A stretch of DNA of 64,000 bases from Polyangium spumosum (GCF_009649845.1 NZ_WJIE01000018.1:62001-126000); one strand, 5' to 3'. Shown: positions 25,824 through 36,108, numbered from the stretch's first letter. Numbers and translations: made by a program. Notes: a model not told the origin generated them from the letters alone.

Positions 25824-26660
25824 ATGCGCGAAAGGCGCACCCCCATCATCGCGGTCGTGCAACGTGTACAGCTCGTCGAGCTCGAGGACCTCCCCTTCCT
25901 GCCCGCCGCGATCCGCGACGGGGGCACCGATCTGCTCGACTTCGGCTTCGATCTCGCAGGGTTCTACCGCGGCGTCGCGCCGAAGCTCGTGTCCCTGCTC
26001 GACCGGACCGGCATGACGCAGGTGATCGACGTGTGCTCGGGCGGCGGCGGCGGCGCGCTCCAGGCGTTCCGCGCGCTCCGCGACGAGGGGCGCGAGGACG
26101 TGCGTTTCGTCCTGACCGACCGGTACCCGAACGAAGCCGGCCGCGCCCGCGTGGCCGCGCTCTCCGACTTGCGGCTCGTCTACCGCGAGGACCCTGTCGA
26201 CGCGCTCGCCATCCCGCCCGAGCTCGACGGCGTCCGCACGATGTGGAGCGCGCTGCACCACTTCCCGCCCGAGGCCGTCGCGGCGCTCGTGGCCTCGATC
26301 GTCCGCGACGGCAGGCCGCTCGCGTTTTTCGACATCGCGGCGAATCCCATGCTGCGGCGGATGCCGGTCGTGTTCGCGCCGCTCGCGCTGGGCTTCAACA
26401 TGGCGACGCTCTTCGTGGGCTCGCTCGTGCTGGTCCCCTTCGTGCGCCCGCTCCGCGCGTCGCGTTTTGCTCTTTCGTACCTCGTCCCGCTGATCCCGGC
26501 GCTCGTCGCGTGGGACGGCACGGTCTCGGCGCTGCGCGCGTACACGCCCGACGAGCTCCTCTCGATCGCGCGCTCGGCGCCAGGCAGCGAGGCGTACGAT
26601 TGGGAGGCGGGCGTCAACGGATCGGCGCTTTATTTCACGGGGTGCCCGCGGAAAGCTTGA
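25824..26660 (+). CDS. Class I SAM-dependent methyltransferase-like protein with hydrophobic segments
   Basis: 278 residues from ATG 25824. The SAM-binding region is VIDVCSGGGGGALQAFRAL (about 66-84), followed by FVLTDRYPN. Two hydrophobic segments (about 170-205 and 215-235, VVFAPLALGFNMATLFVGSL and LSYLVPLIPALVAW) suggest membrane attachment. Substrate unknown. It is followed 14 bp later by the GNAT gene, so the two probably form an operon. Confidence 0.8.
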   Translation: MRERRTPIIAVVQRVQLVELEDLPFLPAAIRDGGTDLLDFGFDLAGFYRGVAPKLVSLLDRTGMTQVIDVCSGGGGGALQAFRALRDEGREDVRFVLTDRYPNEAGRARVAALSDLRLVYREDPVDALAIPPELDGVRTMWSALHHFPPEAVAALVASIVRDGRPLAFFDIAANPMLRRMPVVFAPLALGFNMATLFVGSLVLVPFVRPLRASRFALSYLVPLIPALVAWDGTVSALRAYTPDELLSIARSAPGSEAYDWEAGVNGSALYFTGCPRKA

Positions 26661-26674
26661 TGTAGAACGAGCGC

Positions 26675-27472
26675 ATGCACCACCAGCAACGCGACGAAAT
26701 CGTCGAGTCGGCCGACCAGATCATCCGCATGTGGACCACCTTCGCCAGCCGGTTCCCGGGTGGGACCGTCGAGGCATTGCCTGGGATCACCGTGGGCTTC
26801 TCGGGCACGCCGCTGCCATTCGTCAACGTGGTCCATCTCTCCTCCCCCGTGCGTGATCGTGACGATCTCGCGGAGCGGTGCCGCGTGGCCGTCGCGCGGG
26901 GAAAGGCGAGCGGGAGGCCGTGGCTGTTTTCGGCCTGTGACGCGTGGCTCGGCGATCCCGCGGTCGTGTCCGAGGTGTTCTCGGGGATGGGCCTGAACAG
27001 GCTGCTCTCCATGACGGGAATGGTGACCGACGCGCTCCTTCCGCCGCAGAGGCCCCTGCCCACGGATCTCGTGATCCGGCGCGTGAACGACGAAGAGACG
27101 CGTCATGCGCTCTCCGACTTGAACATGCGCTCGTACGAACTGCCGATCGAGCTCGGCCGCGAGGCCTCCGCGCGCGAGGTCTTCTGGGATGCGTCTTTCT
27201 ACGGGCACGTCGGTTACGTGGGCGGCGAGGCCGTGAGCTGCACCTTGACCGCGCCCATCGATGGTTGTTTGTACGTGTCGTGGGTGGCGACGCACCCCGA
27301 TCATCGCCGGAGAGGGTATGCCGAGGCGGTCATGCGCCACTCGCTGGAGGAGGCGGCGGCCGCGACGGGCCTGCGTCGCACGGTGCTGCACGCGTCGGAG
27401 ATGGGCCGCCCGGTGTACGAGGCGATGGGGTATCGTCCCGTCGCCGCGTTTACCTGGTTCGCGCTCGGATGA
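26675..27472 (+). CDS. GNAT-family N-acetyltransferase
   Basis: 265 residues. The C-terminal half has the acetyl-CoA site VSWVATHPDHRRRGYAEAVM, with the Q/RxxGxG-like loop as HRRRGYAEA, then VLHASEMGRPVYEAMGYRPV. The N-terminal 120 residues are less typical and may be a degenerate second GNAT lobe. Substrate unknown. Its stop lies 4 bp from the stop of the convergent lipoprotein gene. Confidence 0.88.
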   Translation: MHHQQRDEIVESADQIIRMWTTFASRFPGGTVEALPGITVGFSGTPLPFVNVVHLSSPVRDRDDLAERCRVAVARGKASGRPWLFSACDAWLGDPAVVSEVFSGMGLNRLLSMTGMVTDALLPPQRPLPTDLVIRRVNDEETRHALSDLNMRSYELPIELGREASAREVFWDASFYGHVGYVGGEAVSCTLTAPIDGCLYVSWVATHPDHRRRGYAEAVMRHSLEEAAAATGLRRTVLHASEMGRPVYEAMGYRPVAAFTWFALG

Positions 27473-27476
27473 AACG

Positions 27477-28376
27477 TCAGGGGGCGATCACCACCCGTGT
27501 CGTGGCCGTCGCGGCGTCGTCGTTCGGGTCCGAGAGGACGAGCTCGACGTCGAGCGGCAGGCCGCGGATGGCCTCGACCGGGACGCCTCGGTCCACCTGA
27601 AAACGGACGCCGTAGAGCTCGCAATGGTCTCCGGCTTTGCGCAGCGTGACCTGCGAGGTGAACGGAGGCACCTCGTAGCCGAGATCGGGGAAAAGACCTC
27701 CGACGCGGAGGCGCGAGCCCATCTGCCGCAGGCCCGTCACGCGGAGCGCGAGCCAGACGTGGTGGCCTCCTTGTGGGCCCGGCTCGATGGGCACCACTTC
27801 GCCCTCCGCGAGCGGCGCGAACGCGTCGTGCCCCTGCCCGATCTCGACCGTCGGCTCCCCTGACGACCTCGTCTTGCACGCGTCCTCGGCGGTCGTGATC
27901 CACGCGGGATCGTGGTCTTCGAGGGTGCCTTGGGCCAGGAAGGGGTCGAGACACGCCCCCTCCACGCAGGTCGTATGGCCTGCACAGGAGACCCCCGCGC
28001 ACGCCTCGTCGAGGGAGACGGGCAAGAACAAGGTTCGCCCGCCCTGCGCGCGCGTCCCGGCCAGGCGCGTCACGACGGGGGAGGCCTCGCCTTTGCGGAA
28101 GGCCACGAGGGATACCTCGATGGCGGCGTCGTCACGCGCGACGATCGGGAGCTCCGCCGGCAGCGAGAGCTCCCCCGCTCCATACGAGAGGCGCTCGGCG
28201 TGCGTGACGACGCCGTCCACCTTCGTGGTCCGCTCGATTTCGTGAATGTCAAAGCCGACGGCCATATCGGTCGTGAGGCCGACGATCACGCGCGCGTCCT
28301 CCTCCTCCTCGCTCCCGCAGGCCACGAGGAAGAGGGCGAGCAGCATTCGCGACGGGAAGGTCGGCCGCACGATCAT
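27477..28376 (-). CDS. Lipoprotein, unknown function
   Basis: 299 residues from ATG 28376. Signal peptide with lipobox ALFLVACGS, then an acidic run (EEEED). A short Cys-rich EGF-like patch (CAGVSCAGHTTCVEGACLDP, about 130-149) is of the kind repeated in myxobacterial surface proteins. The rest is strand-rich and unrecognised. It starts 4 bp after the stop of the Cys-rich MYXO-CTERM-like gene, so the two are co-transcribed and probably act together on the cell surface. Confidence 0.85.
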   Translation of the reverse strand: MIVRPTFPSRMLLALFLVACGSEEEEDARVIVGLTTDMAVGFDIHEIERTTKVDGVVTHAERLSYGAGELSLPAELPIVARDDAAIEVSLVAFRKGEASPVVTRLAGTRAQGGRTLFLPVSLDEACAGVSCAGHTTCVEGACLDPFLAQGTLEDHDPAWITTAEDACKTRSSGEPTVEIGQGHDAFAPLAEGEVVPIEPGPQGGHHVWLALRVTGLRQMGSRLRVGGLFPDLGYEVPPFTSQVTLRKAGDHCELYGVRFQVDRGVPVEAIRGLPLDVELVLSDPNDDAATATTRVVIAP

Positions 28377-28380
28377 GGGA

Positions 28381-29232
28381 TCAACGCGATCCGCGCTTGC
28401 GACGCCGCGCGAGCCAGCCTGCCGCCGCGGCGAGTGCGGCGAGCGGCGCGGCGATCGAGGCCGCCTTGGTGCCGGGGCTGTAGCTGCAGACGCCGGCGGC
28501 GAGGTTGCCATTGATGCCGTCGGGGCCGATGGTGACGCTGCCCTCGGCCTTCACCGAGATGCCCTGCGCTGCGAGGGCCTGCATGCAGGTCGGGAGCTGC
28601 GAGCCGGAGATGATGTACTTGTCGTTGCAGAAGAGCGCGCCGTCGCCGCTGCAGGACGCGTTGCAGCTCGCGCGGAACTCTTGCTCGCACTCCTCGAACT
28701 CGACGTCCTGACACGTGTACTGGCAATCCATGTTGGCGTCGGCCGTGCACGATCCGTCGCAACACTCGATGCAATGCGTGTAGCAGTCGCCGTTGACGGT
28801 CGTACACTGGGCGTCGCACTCGGCGTCGCAGTTCGCGTCCCAGGTCGCGGCGCACTGCGCGGGGTCGGATCGGGCGGCGCACGCGGTGTCCCGGTTCGTC
28901 GTGCACTCGGTGAAGCAGTTATGGGCGCAGATCACGTTGATGCCGTTGTCGCAGTCGGTCTTGCACTGCGTGGTGCAGTGGTCCGTGCAGGTCGGCATCG
29001 CCGAGAGGGTACACTGGTTGCCGCAGACCGTCTGGAGCTTCGTGGCGCACGCCGTCTTGTAGATCCCGAGCTCGCTGCAGCCCGCGGTGCAAGCGGCCGT
29101 GACGCGCACCTCGCAGTTCGAGAGCCCCTCGAACCGGATGTTGCCGCACTCGGGGATACCCGCGCTCGCCGGCAGAGCGGTCGTCAAAGAGAAGGCAATG
29201 CCGAGGAGCCCGAGAAGGCTCGTATGTCGCAT
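28381..29232 (-). CDS. Cys-rich secreted protein with MYXO-CTERM-like anchor
   Basis: 283 residues; AAGGAGA precedes ATG 29232. Signal peptide ending ALPASAG. The mature part (30-215) has more than 35 Cys in irregular CxxxC and CxxxxC spacing (for example CTDHCTTQCKTDC and CYTHCIECCDGSC), so it is probably heavily disulfide-bonded. The tail is Cys, then a hydrophobic helix (IAAPLAALAAAAGWLA), then RRRKRGSR, the layout of myxobacterial C-terminal sorting tags. It is divergent from the Gly-rich lipoprotein gene and followed 4 bp later by a lipoprotein gene. Confidence 0.87.
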   Translation of the reverse strand: MRHTSLLGLLGIAFSLTTALPASAGIPECGNIRFEGLSNCEVRVTAACTAGCSELGIYKTACATKLQTVCGNQCTLSAMPTCTDHCTTQCKTDCDNGINVICAHNCFTECTTNRDTACAARSDPAQCAATWDANCDAECDAQCTTVNGDCYTHCIECCDGSCTADANMDCQYTCQDVEFEECEQEFRASCNASCSGDGALFCNDKYIISGSQLPTCMQALAAQGISVKAEGSVTIGPDGINGNLAAGVCSYSPGTKAASIAAPLAALAAAAGWLARRRKRGSR

Positions 29233-29437
29233 GGGAGGTCTCCTTTTTCGTACCAGGGAAGCGCCGCCGCTCATGCAAGGCCCCTGCCACGGAGGCGACA
29301 TTTCTCTGCGCGCGGGTGGTCGTGGCCGCGCCGGTGCCCGTGTGTAAACGCCGGGTGATGGGGCCACGTGAACGGCGGGCGACAGACGGGGCGCGCGTGC
29401 TCTTCCCGCGTCCGACGAACTTTGTTATGCGGGAGCC

Positions 29438-30268
29438 ATGCAAAAGCACGTCCCGTCCCGCTTTGGTTGCTCCTTGATCCTCGCCACGTTGCTCACCTGC
29501 GCGGCCGGATGCGCCGATCCGCCGAAGGACTCGGGGACCGGCGGCGCGGGCGGCGCGGGCGGCGCGGGCGCCAGCACGGGCGGGGGCGGCGGCGCCGGAG
29601 GCATCGGCGGAATGGGTGGAATGGGCGGCGCCGGAGGCACCGGCGGAATGGGCGGACTCGGCGGCGCGGGAGGCGTCGGCGGAATGGGCGGCGCGGGCGG
29701 CGGCGAGCCGGCGAGCGTCTGCGGAGACGGTATGGTCGAGGGGCCCGAGGCCTGCGACGACGCCAATACGGCAGCCGGCGATTATTGCGCGGCTGATTGC
29801 CTCTCCGTGACCGGCGCGTGTGGCGACGGCATGTTGCAATCGAACGAGACCTGCGACGACGGCGCGGTGATGGAGGGCTGCGACGTGCTCGTGAATGGCG
29901 GCGACGGCGCGTGTGTCCCCGCCGGGACGTGCTCCCCCGGCCACGTGAACGTGCCCGGGAAGGGCTGCCAGCCCGAGCTCGTCACCGCGCACGTGCACGT
30001 CATGGTCGACAACACCTGCAAGATGACCGTCGATCCCATGGAATTCAGCGTCGCCGCGGGGCAGAAGCTCAAGCTCAGCTACCACAACCACAGCCAGTTT
30101 TACCCGATCGACGTGTGGATGATGTACGGGGGCGGGTATACCGAGCTCCAGCCGGGCGCGACGTGGAACGAGACGTACGAGCATTGCTTTGGGCCGAGCG
30201 CGTCCGAGGGGTATGCGGACATCTCGACGGCTTGCTCGGAGTTCAGGCTGGAGATTCATTGCCTCTGA
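29438..30268 (+). CDS. Gly-rich lipoprotein with DUF4215-like disulfide repeats
   Basis: 276 residues; GGGAG lies 5 nt before the ATG. Lipobox CAAGC (Cys 25), then a long GGxGG/MGG linker (about 33-90). Two myxo-disulfide repeats follow, VCGDGMVEGPEACDDANTA and ACGDGMLQSNETCDDG, the hallmark of DUF4215 repeats in Myxococcota surface proteins. The C-terminal 100 residues form a strand-rich domain with HVHVMVDNTC and NHSQFYPIDVWMMYGGGY that I do not recognise. Surface exposed, function unknown. Confidence 0.88.
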   Translation: MQKHVPSRFGCSLILATLLTCAAGCADPPKDSGTGGAGGAGGAGASTGGGGGAGGIGGMGGMGGAGGTGGMGGLGGAGGVGGMGGAGGGEPASVCGDGMVEGPEACDDANTAAGDYCAADCLSVTGACGDGMLQSNETCDDGAVMEGCDVLVNGGDGACVPAGTCSPGHVNVPGKGCQPELVTAHVHVMVDNTCKMTVDPMEFSVAAGQKLKLSYHNHSQFYPIDVWMMYGGGYTELQPGATWNETYEHCFGPSASEGYADISTACSEFRLEIHCL

Positions 30269-30411
30269 GCGGCCCCTGTGCCGGGCGCCCGCGCCCGACC
30301 TCGAGCCGTCGGGGCCGACCACGGGCGTCCGGTGGTGGCGGACGCGGAGGTGGTGGCTTATGGACCCGGCCGCGGGAGGCATGACGTTGGTTTCCCCGCC
30401 GCGTGCGTCCG

Positions 30412-33400
30412 ATGGTACAGAGAGAGGCAGCAAGGGTGGGACCCGAGCCCCGGGAACCGGTGCTTTTCATGTACACACTGACAGAGACGCTCTCCGAGCA
30501 CGACGGAGTCGGCGTCTATCGCGGACGCAGGGATGCCGATCAAAGCCGCGTGGTCATCAAGATGCTCGACCCGCGGCGGTGCCGGCCGAGGGATCTGGAG
30601 CGCCTGAAGAACGAGTACGAGATCGGCAGGACGCTCGACATCCCTGCGGTCGTGAAGCCGCTCGCGTTCGAGTCCCTCGAAGGGTCGCCTGCGCTGGTCA
30701 CCGAGGACGCTGGCAGCGTGCCGCTGCGCGACCTGCTCGGAGCGCCGATGAGCTTGGAGAGGTTCTTGCCCCTCGCAGTGGCCATCGCGCAGGCGGTCGC
30801 GGAGATCCACGCTCGGAACGTCATCCACAAGGACCTCAAGCCGGCGAACATCCTCGTTCATCCCACGTCCGGCGCGGTCCAGATCGCCGACTTCGGCATC
30901 GCGTCCAGGCTCCCGCGCGAACCACAAGCCGCGCAGCCCCTTCGCCTCATCGAGGGCTCCTTGCCTTACCTCTCGCCCGAGCAGACGGGGCGGATGAACC
31001 GCGCGATCGACAGCCGCTCCGATCTGTATTCCCTCGGCGTCACATTTTACGAGATGTTGACGGGGAGGCTGCCCTTTCAGGCGACCGACCCCCTGGAGTG
31101 GGTGCATTGCCACATCGCGCGGGCCCCCGCGTGGCCCGCGGAGCTCGTGGCGCCCGTGCCGGAGGCGCTCGCTCGTATCGTCATGAAGCTGCTCGCGAAG
31201 GGAGCGGAGGAGCGCTACCAGAGCGCCGCCGGGCTCGGTCACGACCTCGCGCGTTGCCTCGCGTCATGGCGAGCGAAGGGCCAGATCGAGCCCTTCCCCC
31301 TGGGCGATCGAGATGTGCCGGATCGCTTCCAGATCCCTGAAAAATTTTATGGTCGTGACGAGGAGCTCGCCGTGCTCCTCGGGGCATTCGAGAGGGTCGC
31401 CGCCTCGGGGACCCTCGAGCTCGTGCTGGTCTCCGGCTACTCCGGCGTCGGCAAGTCTTCCCTGGTGCACGAGCTCTACAAGCCGGTCTTCCGGGAGCGT
31501 GGCCTCCTCGTCTCCGGGAAATTCGACCAATACAAGCGCGACATTCCTTATGCCACGGTCGCCCAGGCCTTCCGGGACCTCGTGAGCGAGCTGCTCGCCC
31601 AGTCCGACGAGCGGATCGAGGCCTTCCGGCAGCGGCTGCGGGCCGCGCTCGGGGTGAACGGTCAGCTCATCGTCGACGTGATCCCTCAGATCGAGCTCGT
31701 CATCGGCCGGCAGCCGCCCGTCCCGGAGCTGCCCCTCGCCGAGGCGCAGAACCGCTTCCACATGGTGTTCCGGCAGCTCGCCTCCGTCTTCGCGCGCGAG
31801 GAGCACCCCGTGGTCGTTTTTCTCGACGACCTGCAATGGGTCGACTCCGCGAGCCTCGAGCTCCTCGAGCACCTCGTCACGCACCCCGATACGAGGTATC
31901 TCCTCCTGATTGGAGCGTACCGCGACAACGAGGTCGATCCTTCGCATCCGCTCATCCTCATGCTCGACGAGGTGCGCAGCAGCGGCGTCGCCGTCCGTAA
32001 CGTCGTCCTCGCGCCGCTCTCCCCCGCGCACGTGGCCGAGCTCGTCGCCGATACGATCCACCTTCGCCCCGAGGAGGTCGCGCCGCTCGCGGAGCTCGTG
32101 CACGAGAAGACCGCCGGCAATCCCTTCTTCGCGATACAGTTCTTGACGACGCTGCACCAGGAGGAGCTGATCACGTTCGATCCTGGGACGGCGTCCTTTC
32201 GCTTCGACGTCGACAAGATTCGAGCCAAGAATTTCTCCGACAATGTCGTCGACCTGATGGTCGGGAAATTGCGGCGCCTCGCGGCGACCACGCAGAACGC
32301 GATGAAGCTCGCCGCCTGCATCGGCAACGTCGCGGAGACCCGCGTCCTCTCGATGATCGACGGCCACGCGGAGGGCGAGACACACGCCGCGCTCTGGGAG
32401 GCGGTCCGCGAGGGGCTCGTCCTGCGCCTCGAGGACACCTACAAGTTCCTCCACGATCGGGTGCAGGAGGCGGCGTACTCGCTCATCCCGGAGGACGAGC
32501 GGGCCCTCTTGCACCTCCGGATCGGCAGGCTGCTCGTCGCGCACGCGTCCAGAGAGGAGCTCGAGGAGCGCATCTTCGACATCACCAACCAGCTCAACCT
32601 CGGCGCGTCCTTGCTCTCGTCCCGCGACGAGAAGGACCACGTCGCGGGGCTCGACCTGATCGCCGGGAGGAAGGCGAAGGCGTCCACGGCCTACCTCGCG
32701 GCCATCAAGTATTTCTCGGCGGGAATGGCGCTGCTCGGCCCCGATAGCTGGGAGAAACGGTACGACCTCACGTTCGGCCTTCACCTGGAGCGCGCCGAGA
32801 GCGAGTTCGCGAGCGGCGGGTTCGCCGCGGCGGAGGAGCTGCTCGCGGTGGCCCTCCGTCACGCGAGGACGAACGTGGACCGCGCGCGGGCGACGACCGT
32901 GAAGGTGTACCTCCACGCGATCCAGGACCAGTACGAGCGGGCCGTGGAGGCGGCGATCGCGGGCCTCTCCCCGTTCGGGGTCGTCCTGTCGCCGCACCCC
33001 GGCCGGGACCAGGTCGACCGGGAGTACGGGAGGATCTGGCAAATGCTCGGCGAGCGGCGGATCGAGGACTTGCTCGACCTGCCGACCATGACCGATCCGG
33101 ACGCGAAGGCGGCCCTCGACATCCTGGTGGCCATCAATTCGCCGGCGCTTTATACGGACGAGAACCTCGTCTGCCTGACGACGTGCCACAGCGTGAACTT
33201 GAGCCTCCAGCATGGGAATGCCGCGGGTTCGAGCTTCGCGTACGTGTTCTTCGGCATGCTCCTCGGGCCCGAGTTCGGCCAGTATCGCCTGGGGTTTCGC
33301 TTCGGGAAGCTCGGGTATGATCTGGTCGAGAAGCGCGGCTTGACCGGCTACAAGGCGAAGGTACTGCTCGAGTTTTTCCTCCTCTCGTACTGGGCGCGGC

Positions 33401-36108
33401 CCGCCTCCACGCGCCGCGCCCTGGTCGACGGCGCCTTCGCCGCCGCGCTCGAGGTCGGTGACCTGACGTTCGCCTGCTACGCCGGCAACAACCTCATCAC
33501 GTATCTCATCGTGAAGGGCGAGCGATTGGACGATGTGTACCGCGAATCCGAGCGGGCGCTCTCGTTCGCGCGCAAGGCGAGGTTCGGCATGTTCGAGAGC
33601 GTCATCGTCGTGCAGCAGCGCCTCATCCAGGGCCTGCGCGGCCTCACGGCCCATTTCGGCTCGTTCGACGGCGCGGGGTTCGACGAGGCGGGGCACGAGG
33701 CCTTCCTGGCCGAGCGCGAGGAGAGCATGGCGATCGCCGTCTGCTGGTACTACGTCTGGAAGTCGCAGGCGCGCTTCATGTCCGGCGATTACGAGGAGGC
33801 GACCTCCGCGGCGGCGAAGGCCCGCTCCCTCCTCTGGTCGTGCCCTTCGTTCGACGAGGTCTCGGAGTGCCATTATTATGGTGCGCTCTCGCTCGCTGCC
33901 CGTTATCACAAGGCGCCACCCGAGGAGCAGGCGGCGGCCATGGAGACGCTCCGCGCCGACGCGCGAGCGTTCCGCGTGTGGGCGGACGGCTGCGCCGAGA
34001 GCTTCTTCAACAAGTACGCGCTGCTCTCGGCCGAGATCGCGCGCCTCGAGGGCCACGATCAGGACGCCATGCGCCTCTACGAGCAGGCCATCCGCTCGGC
34101 GCGGGAGAACGATTTCGTGCAGAACGAGGGGATCTCCTGGGAGCTCGCCGCCCGGTTCTATCGTGATCGCGGGTTCGAGGTCATCGCCGACACCTACTTC
34201 CGCGAGGCCCGCGCCTGCTACGTCCGCTGGGGGGCCGACGGCAAGGTGCGCAGCCTCGACCGCTTGCATCCGCACCTGCTCGAGCGGAGGCCCGTCGCGC
34301 CGACGGCCACCCTGGCCGTGCGGGTCGAGCAGCTCGACCTGCTCGCGGTGGTGAAAGCGTCGCAGACCATCTCGGGCGAGATCCTGCAGGAGAAGCTCGT
34401 CCACACGTTGCTCCGGGTCGTCCTCGAGCAGGGCGGGGCCCAGAAGGCGTACCTGCTCCTCTCCCGCGGCGGCGCTTTGTGGCTCGAAGCGGAGGCCACG
34501 CTCGACGTCGAGGGGGCGCGCGCGAAAATGCTCCCGCACCTGCCGGTCGAATCCTCGGCGCTCGTCCCCGTTTCCATCGTGCAGTACGTGCGTCGCACGA
34601 GGGAGCGCCAGATCCTCGACGACGCCGGCGCCGAGGCGGGCAGGTTCGCCACGGACGCGTACATCCAGCGGATCAGGCCGAAGTCGGTGCTGTGTTTGCC
34701 GATCCTCAGGAAGGGCGACGTCTTCGGGCTGCTCTACCTCGAGAACAACCTCGCCCCGGGGGCGTTCACGGCGGAGCGGCTCACCGCCCTCGAGCTCGTC
34801 GCCTCGCAGGCCGCCATCTCCCTGGAGAACGCCCGGCTGCTCTCGAGCGAACAAGCCGCGCGGCAGGCCGCCGAGCAAGACGAGCGCCGCGCGGCATTTC
34901 TCGCGGAGGCGAGCGAGAGCCTCGGCGAGTCGCTCGAGCACGGGCAGGTCCTCCGCCGCCTCGCCGAGCTCTGCGTCCGTGGCCTCGCCGACTGGTGCTT
35001 GATCGACATCCTCGACAAGGGTCGGCTCCGGCGCGTCGCGGGCATCCACAAGGACCCGGCGAAGCAACCGCTGCTCGACGAGCTTCAGCGGCGCTACCCG
35101 CCCTCTCCCGGCTCGCCGCACCCCGCGTCGCGGGTGCTACGGACCGGCGCGCCGCTCCTCCAGCCCGAGATCACGGACGCGACGTTCCGCGCGAGCTGCG
35201 TGGACGCGGAGCACGCCCGGATCCTCCGCGAGCTCGGGACCCGCACGGCGATACACGTGCCGCTCGTCGCGAGGGGGCAGATCCTCGGCGCCGTGAGCCT
35301 CGTCTCCGCCGAGCGGGCCCGCCCCTTCGGGCCGGCCGATCTCGTGATGGCCGAGGAGCTCGCGAACCGCGCCGCGATCGCCATGGACAACGCGCGGCTC
35401 TACAGGGCCACGCAGGAGGCCGTCCGTGTCCGCGACGAGTTCCTCGCGGTCGCCTCTCACGAGCTGCGCACCCCCATGACGTCGCTGGGGCTCTCCTTGC
35501 AATCCCTCCTTCGGTTGATCCGGTCGGAGAGGCCCGCCGATCGCAAGGCGCTCGACGATGCGGCGCAGCGGGCCTGTCGCCAGAGCGATCGAATGAACAG
35601 GCTCATCGACGAGCTCCTGGACGTGTCGCGGTTCGACTCCGGGCACGTCACGCTGGAGACCACGGAGGTCGATCTCTGCGCGCTCGTCCGGGACGTGGTC
35701 GCGCAACTCGAGCTCGATTTGAATCGGTCCCGCTGTCCGGTCCGGCTGGTCGGAGACAGCGCCGTCATCGGCGTCTGGGATCGGTCCCGCCTCGAGCAGG
35801 TCGTCACGAACCTGCTCTCGAATGCCATCAAGTTCGGGGCCGGCAAGCCCATCACGATCGACGCCCGCAAGGAGATCGGCAGCGCGAGGCTCGAGGTCAC
35901 GGACCAGGGGATCGGGATCGCGCCGGACCAGCAAGCGCGTATCTTCGAGCGCTTCGGTCGCGCCGTGTCGGTGCGCCATTATGGTGGGCTCGGCCTGGGC
36001 CTGTACATCTGCCGCAGGATCGTCGAGGCGCACGGCGGCTCGATCCGGGTCGAGAGCGGGGAAGGCATGGGCTCCACGTTCGTGCTCGAGCTCCCGTGTG
36101 GCACGTAG
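30412..36108 (+). CDS. Multidomain Ser/Thr kinase - ATPase - GAF - histidine kinase
   Basis: About 1,898 residues. Domains in order: protein kinase (about 20-290; VVIK lysine 50, IHKDLKPAN with Asp 141, DFG 160-162, note HKD instead of HRD); AAA ATPase of the PknB/AfsR-like type (Walker A GYSGVGKSS 342-350, Walker B VVVFLDDLQWVDS); a long helical TPR-like region; GAF 1 (about 1320-1480) and GAF 2 (about 1500-1660); HisKA with VASHELRTPMTSL (phospho-His 1683); HATPase_c to the end. No receiver domain. Such proteins are multi-input sensors common in myxobacteria and cyanobacteria. ATG 30412 is used; ATG 30469, just before YTLTETL, is an equally good start. Neither has a clear Shine-Dalgarno sequence. 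It is followed by a paralogue. Confidence 0.93.
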   Translation: MVQREAARVGPEPREPVLFMYTLTETLSEHDGVGVYRGRRDADQSRVVIKMLDPRRCRPRDLERLKNEYEIGRTLDIPAVVKPLAFESLEGSPALVTEDAGSVPLRDLLGAPMSLERFLPLAVAIAQAVAEIHARNVIHKDLKPANILVHPTSGAVQIADFGIASRLPREPQAAQPLRLIEGSLPYLSPEQTGRMNRAIDSRSDLYSLGVTFYEMLTGRLPFQATDPLEWVHCHIARAPAWPAELVAPVPEALARIVMKLLAKGAEERYQSAAGLGHDLARCLASWRAKGQIEPFPLGDRDVPDRFQIPEKFYGRDEELAVLLGAFERVAASGTLELVLVSGYSGVGKSSLVHELYKPVFRERGLLVSGKFDQYKRDIPYATVAQAFRDLVSELLAQSDERIEAFRQRLRAALGVNGQLIVDVIPQIELVIGRQPPVPELPLAEAQNRFHMVFRQLASVFAREEHPVVVFLDDLQWVDSASLELLEHLVTHPDTRYLLLIGAYRDNEVDPSHPLILMLDEVRSSGVAVRNVVLAPLSPAHVAELVADTIHLRPEEVAPLAELVHEKTAGNPFFAIQFLTTLHQEELITFDPGTASFRFDVDKIRAKNFSDNVVDLMVGKLRRLAATTQNAMKLAACIGNVAETRVLSMIDGHAEGETHAALWEAVREGLVLRLEDTYKFLHDRVQEAAYSLIPEDERALLHLRIGRLLVAHASREELEERIFDITNQLNLGASLLSSRDEKDHVAGLDLIAGRKAKASTAYLAAIKYFSAGMALLGPDSWEKRYDLTFGLHLERAESEFASGGFAAAEELLAVALRHARTNVDRARATTVKVYLHAIQDQYERAVEAAIAGLSPFGVVLSPHPGRDQVDREYGRIWQMLGERRIEDLLDLPTMTDPDAKAALDILVAINSPALYTDENLVCLTTCHSVNLSLQHGNAAGSSFAYVFFGMLLGPEFGQYRLGFRFGKLGYDLVEKRGLTGYKAKVLLEFFLLSYWARPASTRRALVDGAFAAALEVGDLTFACYAGNNLITYLIVKGERLDDVYRESERALSFARKARFGMFESVIVVQQRLIQGLRGLTAHFGSFDGAGFDEAGHEAFLAEREESMAIAVCWYYVWKSQARFMSGDYEEATSAAAKARSLLWSCPSFDEVSECHYYGALSLAARYHKAPPEEQAAAMETLRADARAFRVWADGCAESFFNKYALLSAEIARLEGHDQDAMRLYEQAIRSARENDFVQNEGISWELAARFYRDRGFEVIADTYFREARACYVRWGADGKVRSLDRLHPHLLERRPVAPTATLAVRVEQLDLLAVVKASQTISGEILQEKLVHTLLRVVLEQGGAQKAYLLLSRGGALWLEAEATLDVEGARAKMLPHLPVESSALVPVSIVQYVRRTRERQILDDAGAEAGRFATDAYIQRIRPKSVLCLPILRKGDVFGLLYLENNLAPGAFTAERLTALELVASQAAISLENARLLSSEQAARQAAEQDERRAAFLAEASESLGESLEHGQVLRRLAELCVRGLADWCLIDILDKGRLRRVAGIHKDPAKQPLLDELQRRYPPSPGSPHPASRVLRTGAPLLQPEITDATFRASCVDAEHARILRELGTRTAIHVPLVARGQILGAVSLVSAERARPFGPADLVMAEELANRAAIAMDNARLYRATQEAVRVRDEFLAVASHELRTPMTSLGLSLQSLLRLIRSERPADRKALDDAAQRACRQSDRMNRLIDELLDVSRFDSGHVTLETTEVDLCALVRDVVAQLELDLNRSRCPVRLVGDSAVIGVWDRSRLEQVVTNLLSNAIKFGAGKPITIDARKEIGSARLEVTDQGIGIAPDQQARIFERFGRAVSVRHYGGLGLGLYICRRIVEAHGGSIRVESGEGMGSTFVLELPCGT

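Noticed and set aside
31264..35121. A 1,285-codon open frame antisense to the first giant kinase
   Set aside because: Shadow of the real coding strand, with no domain.
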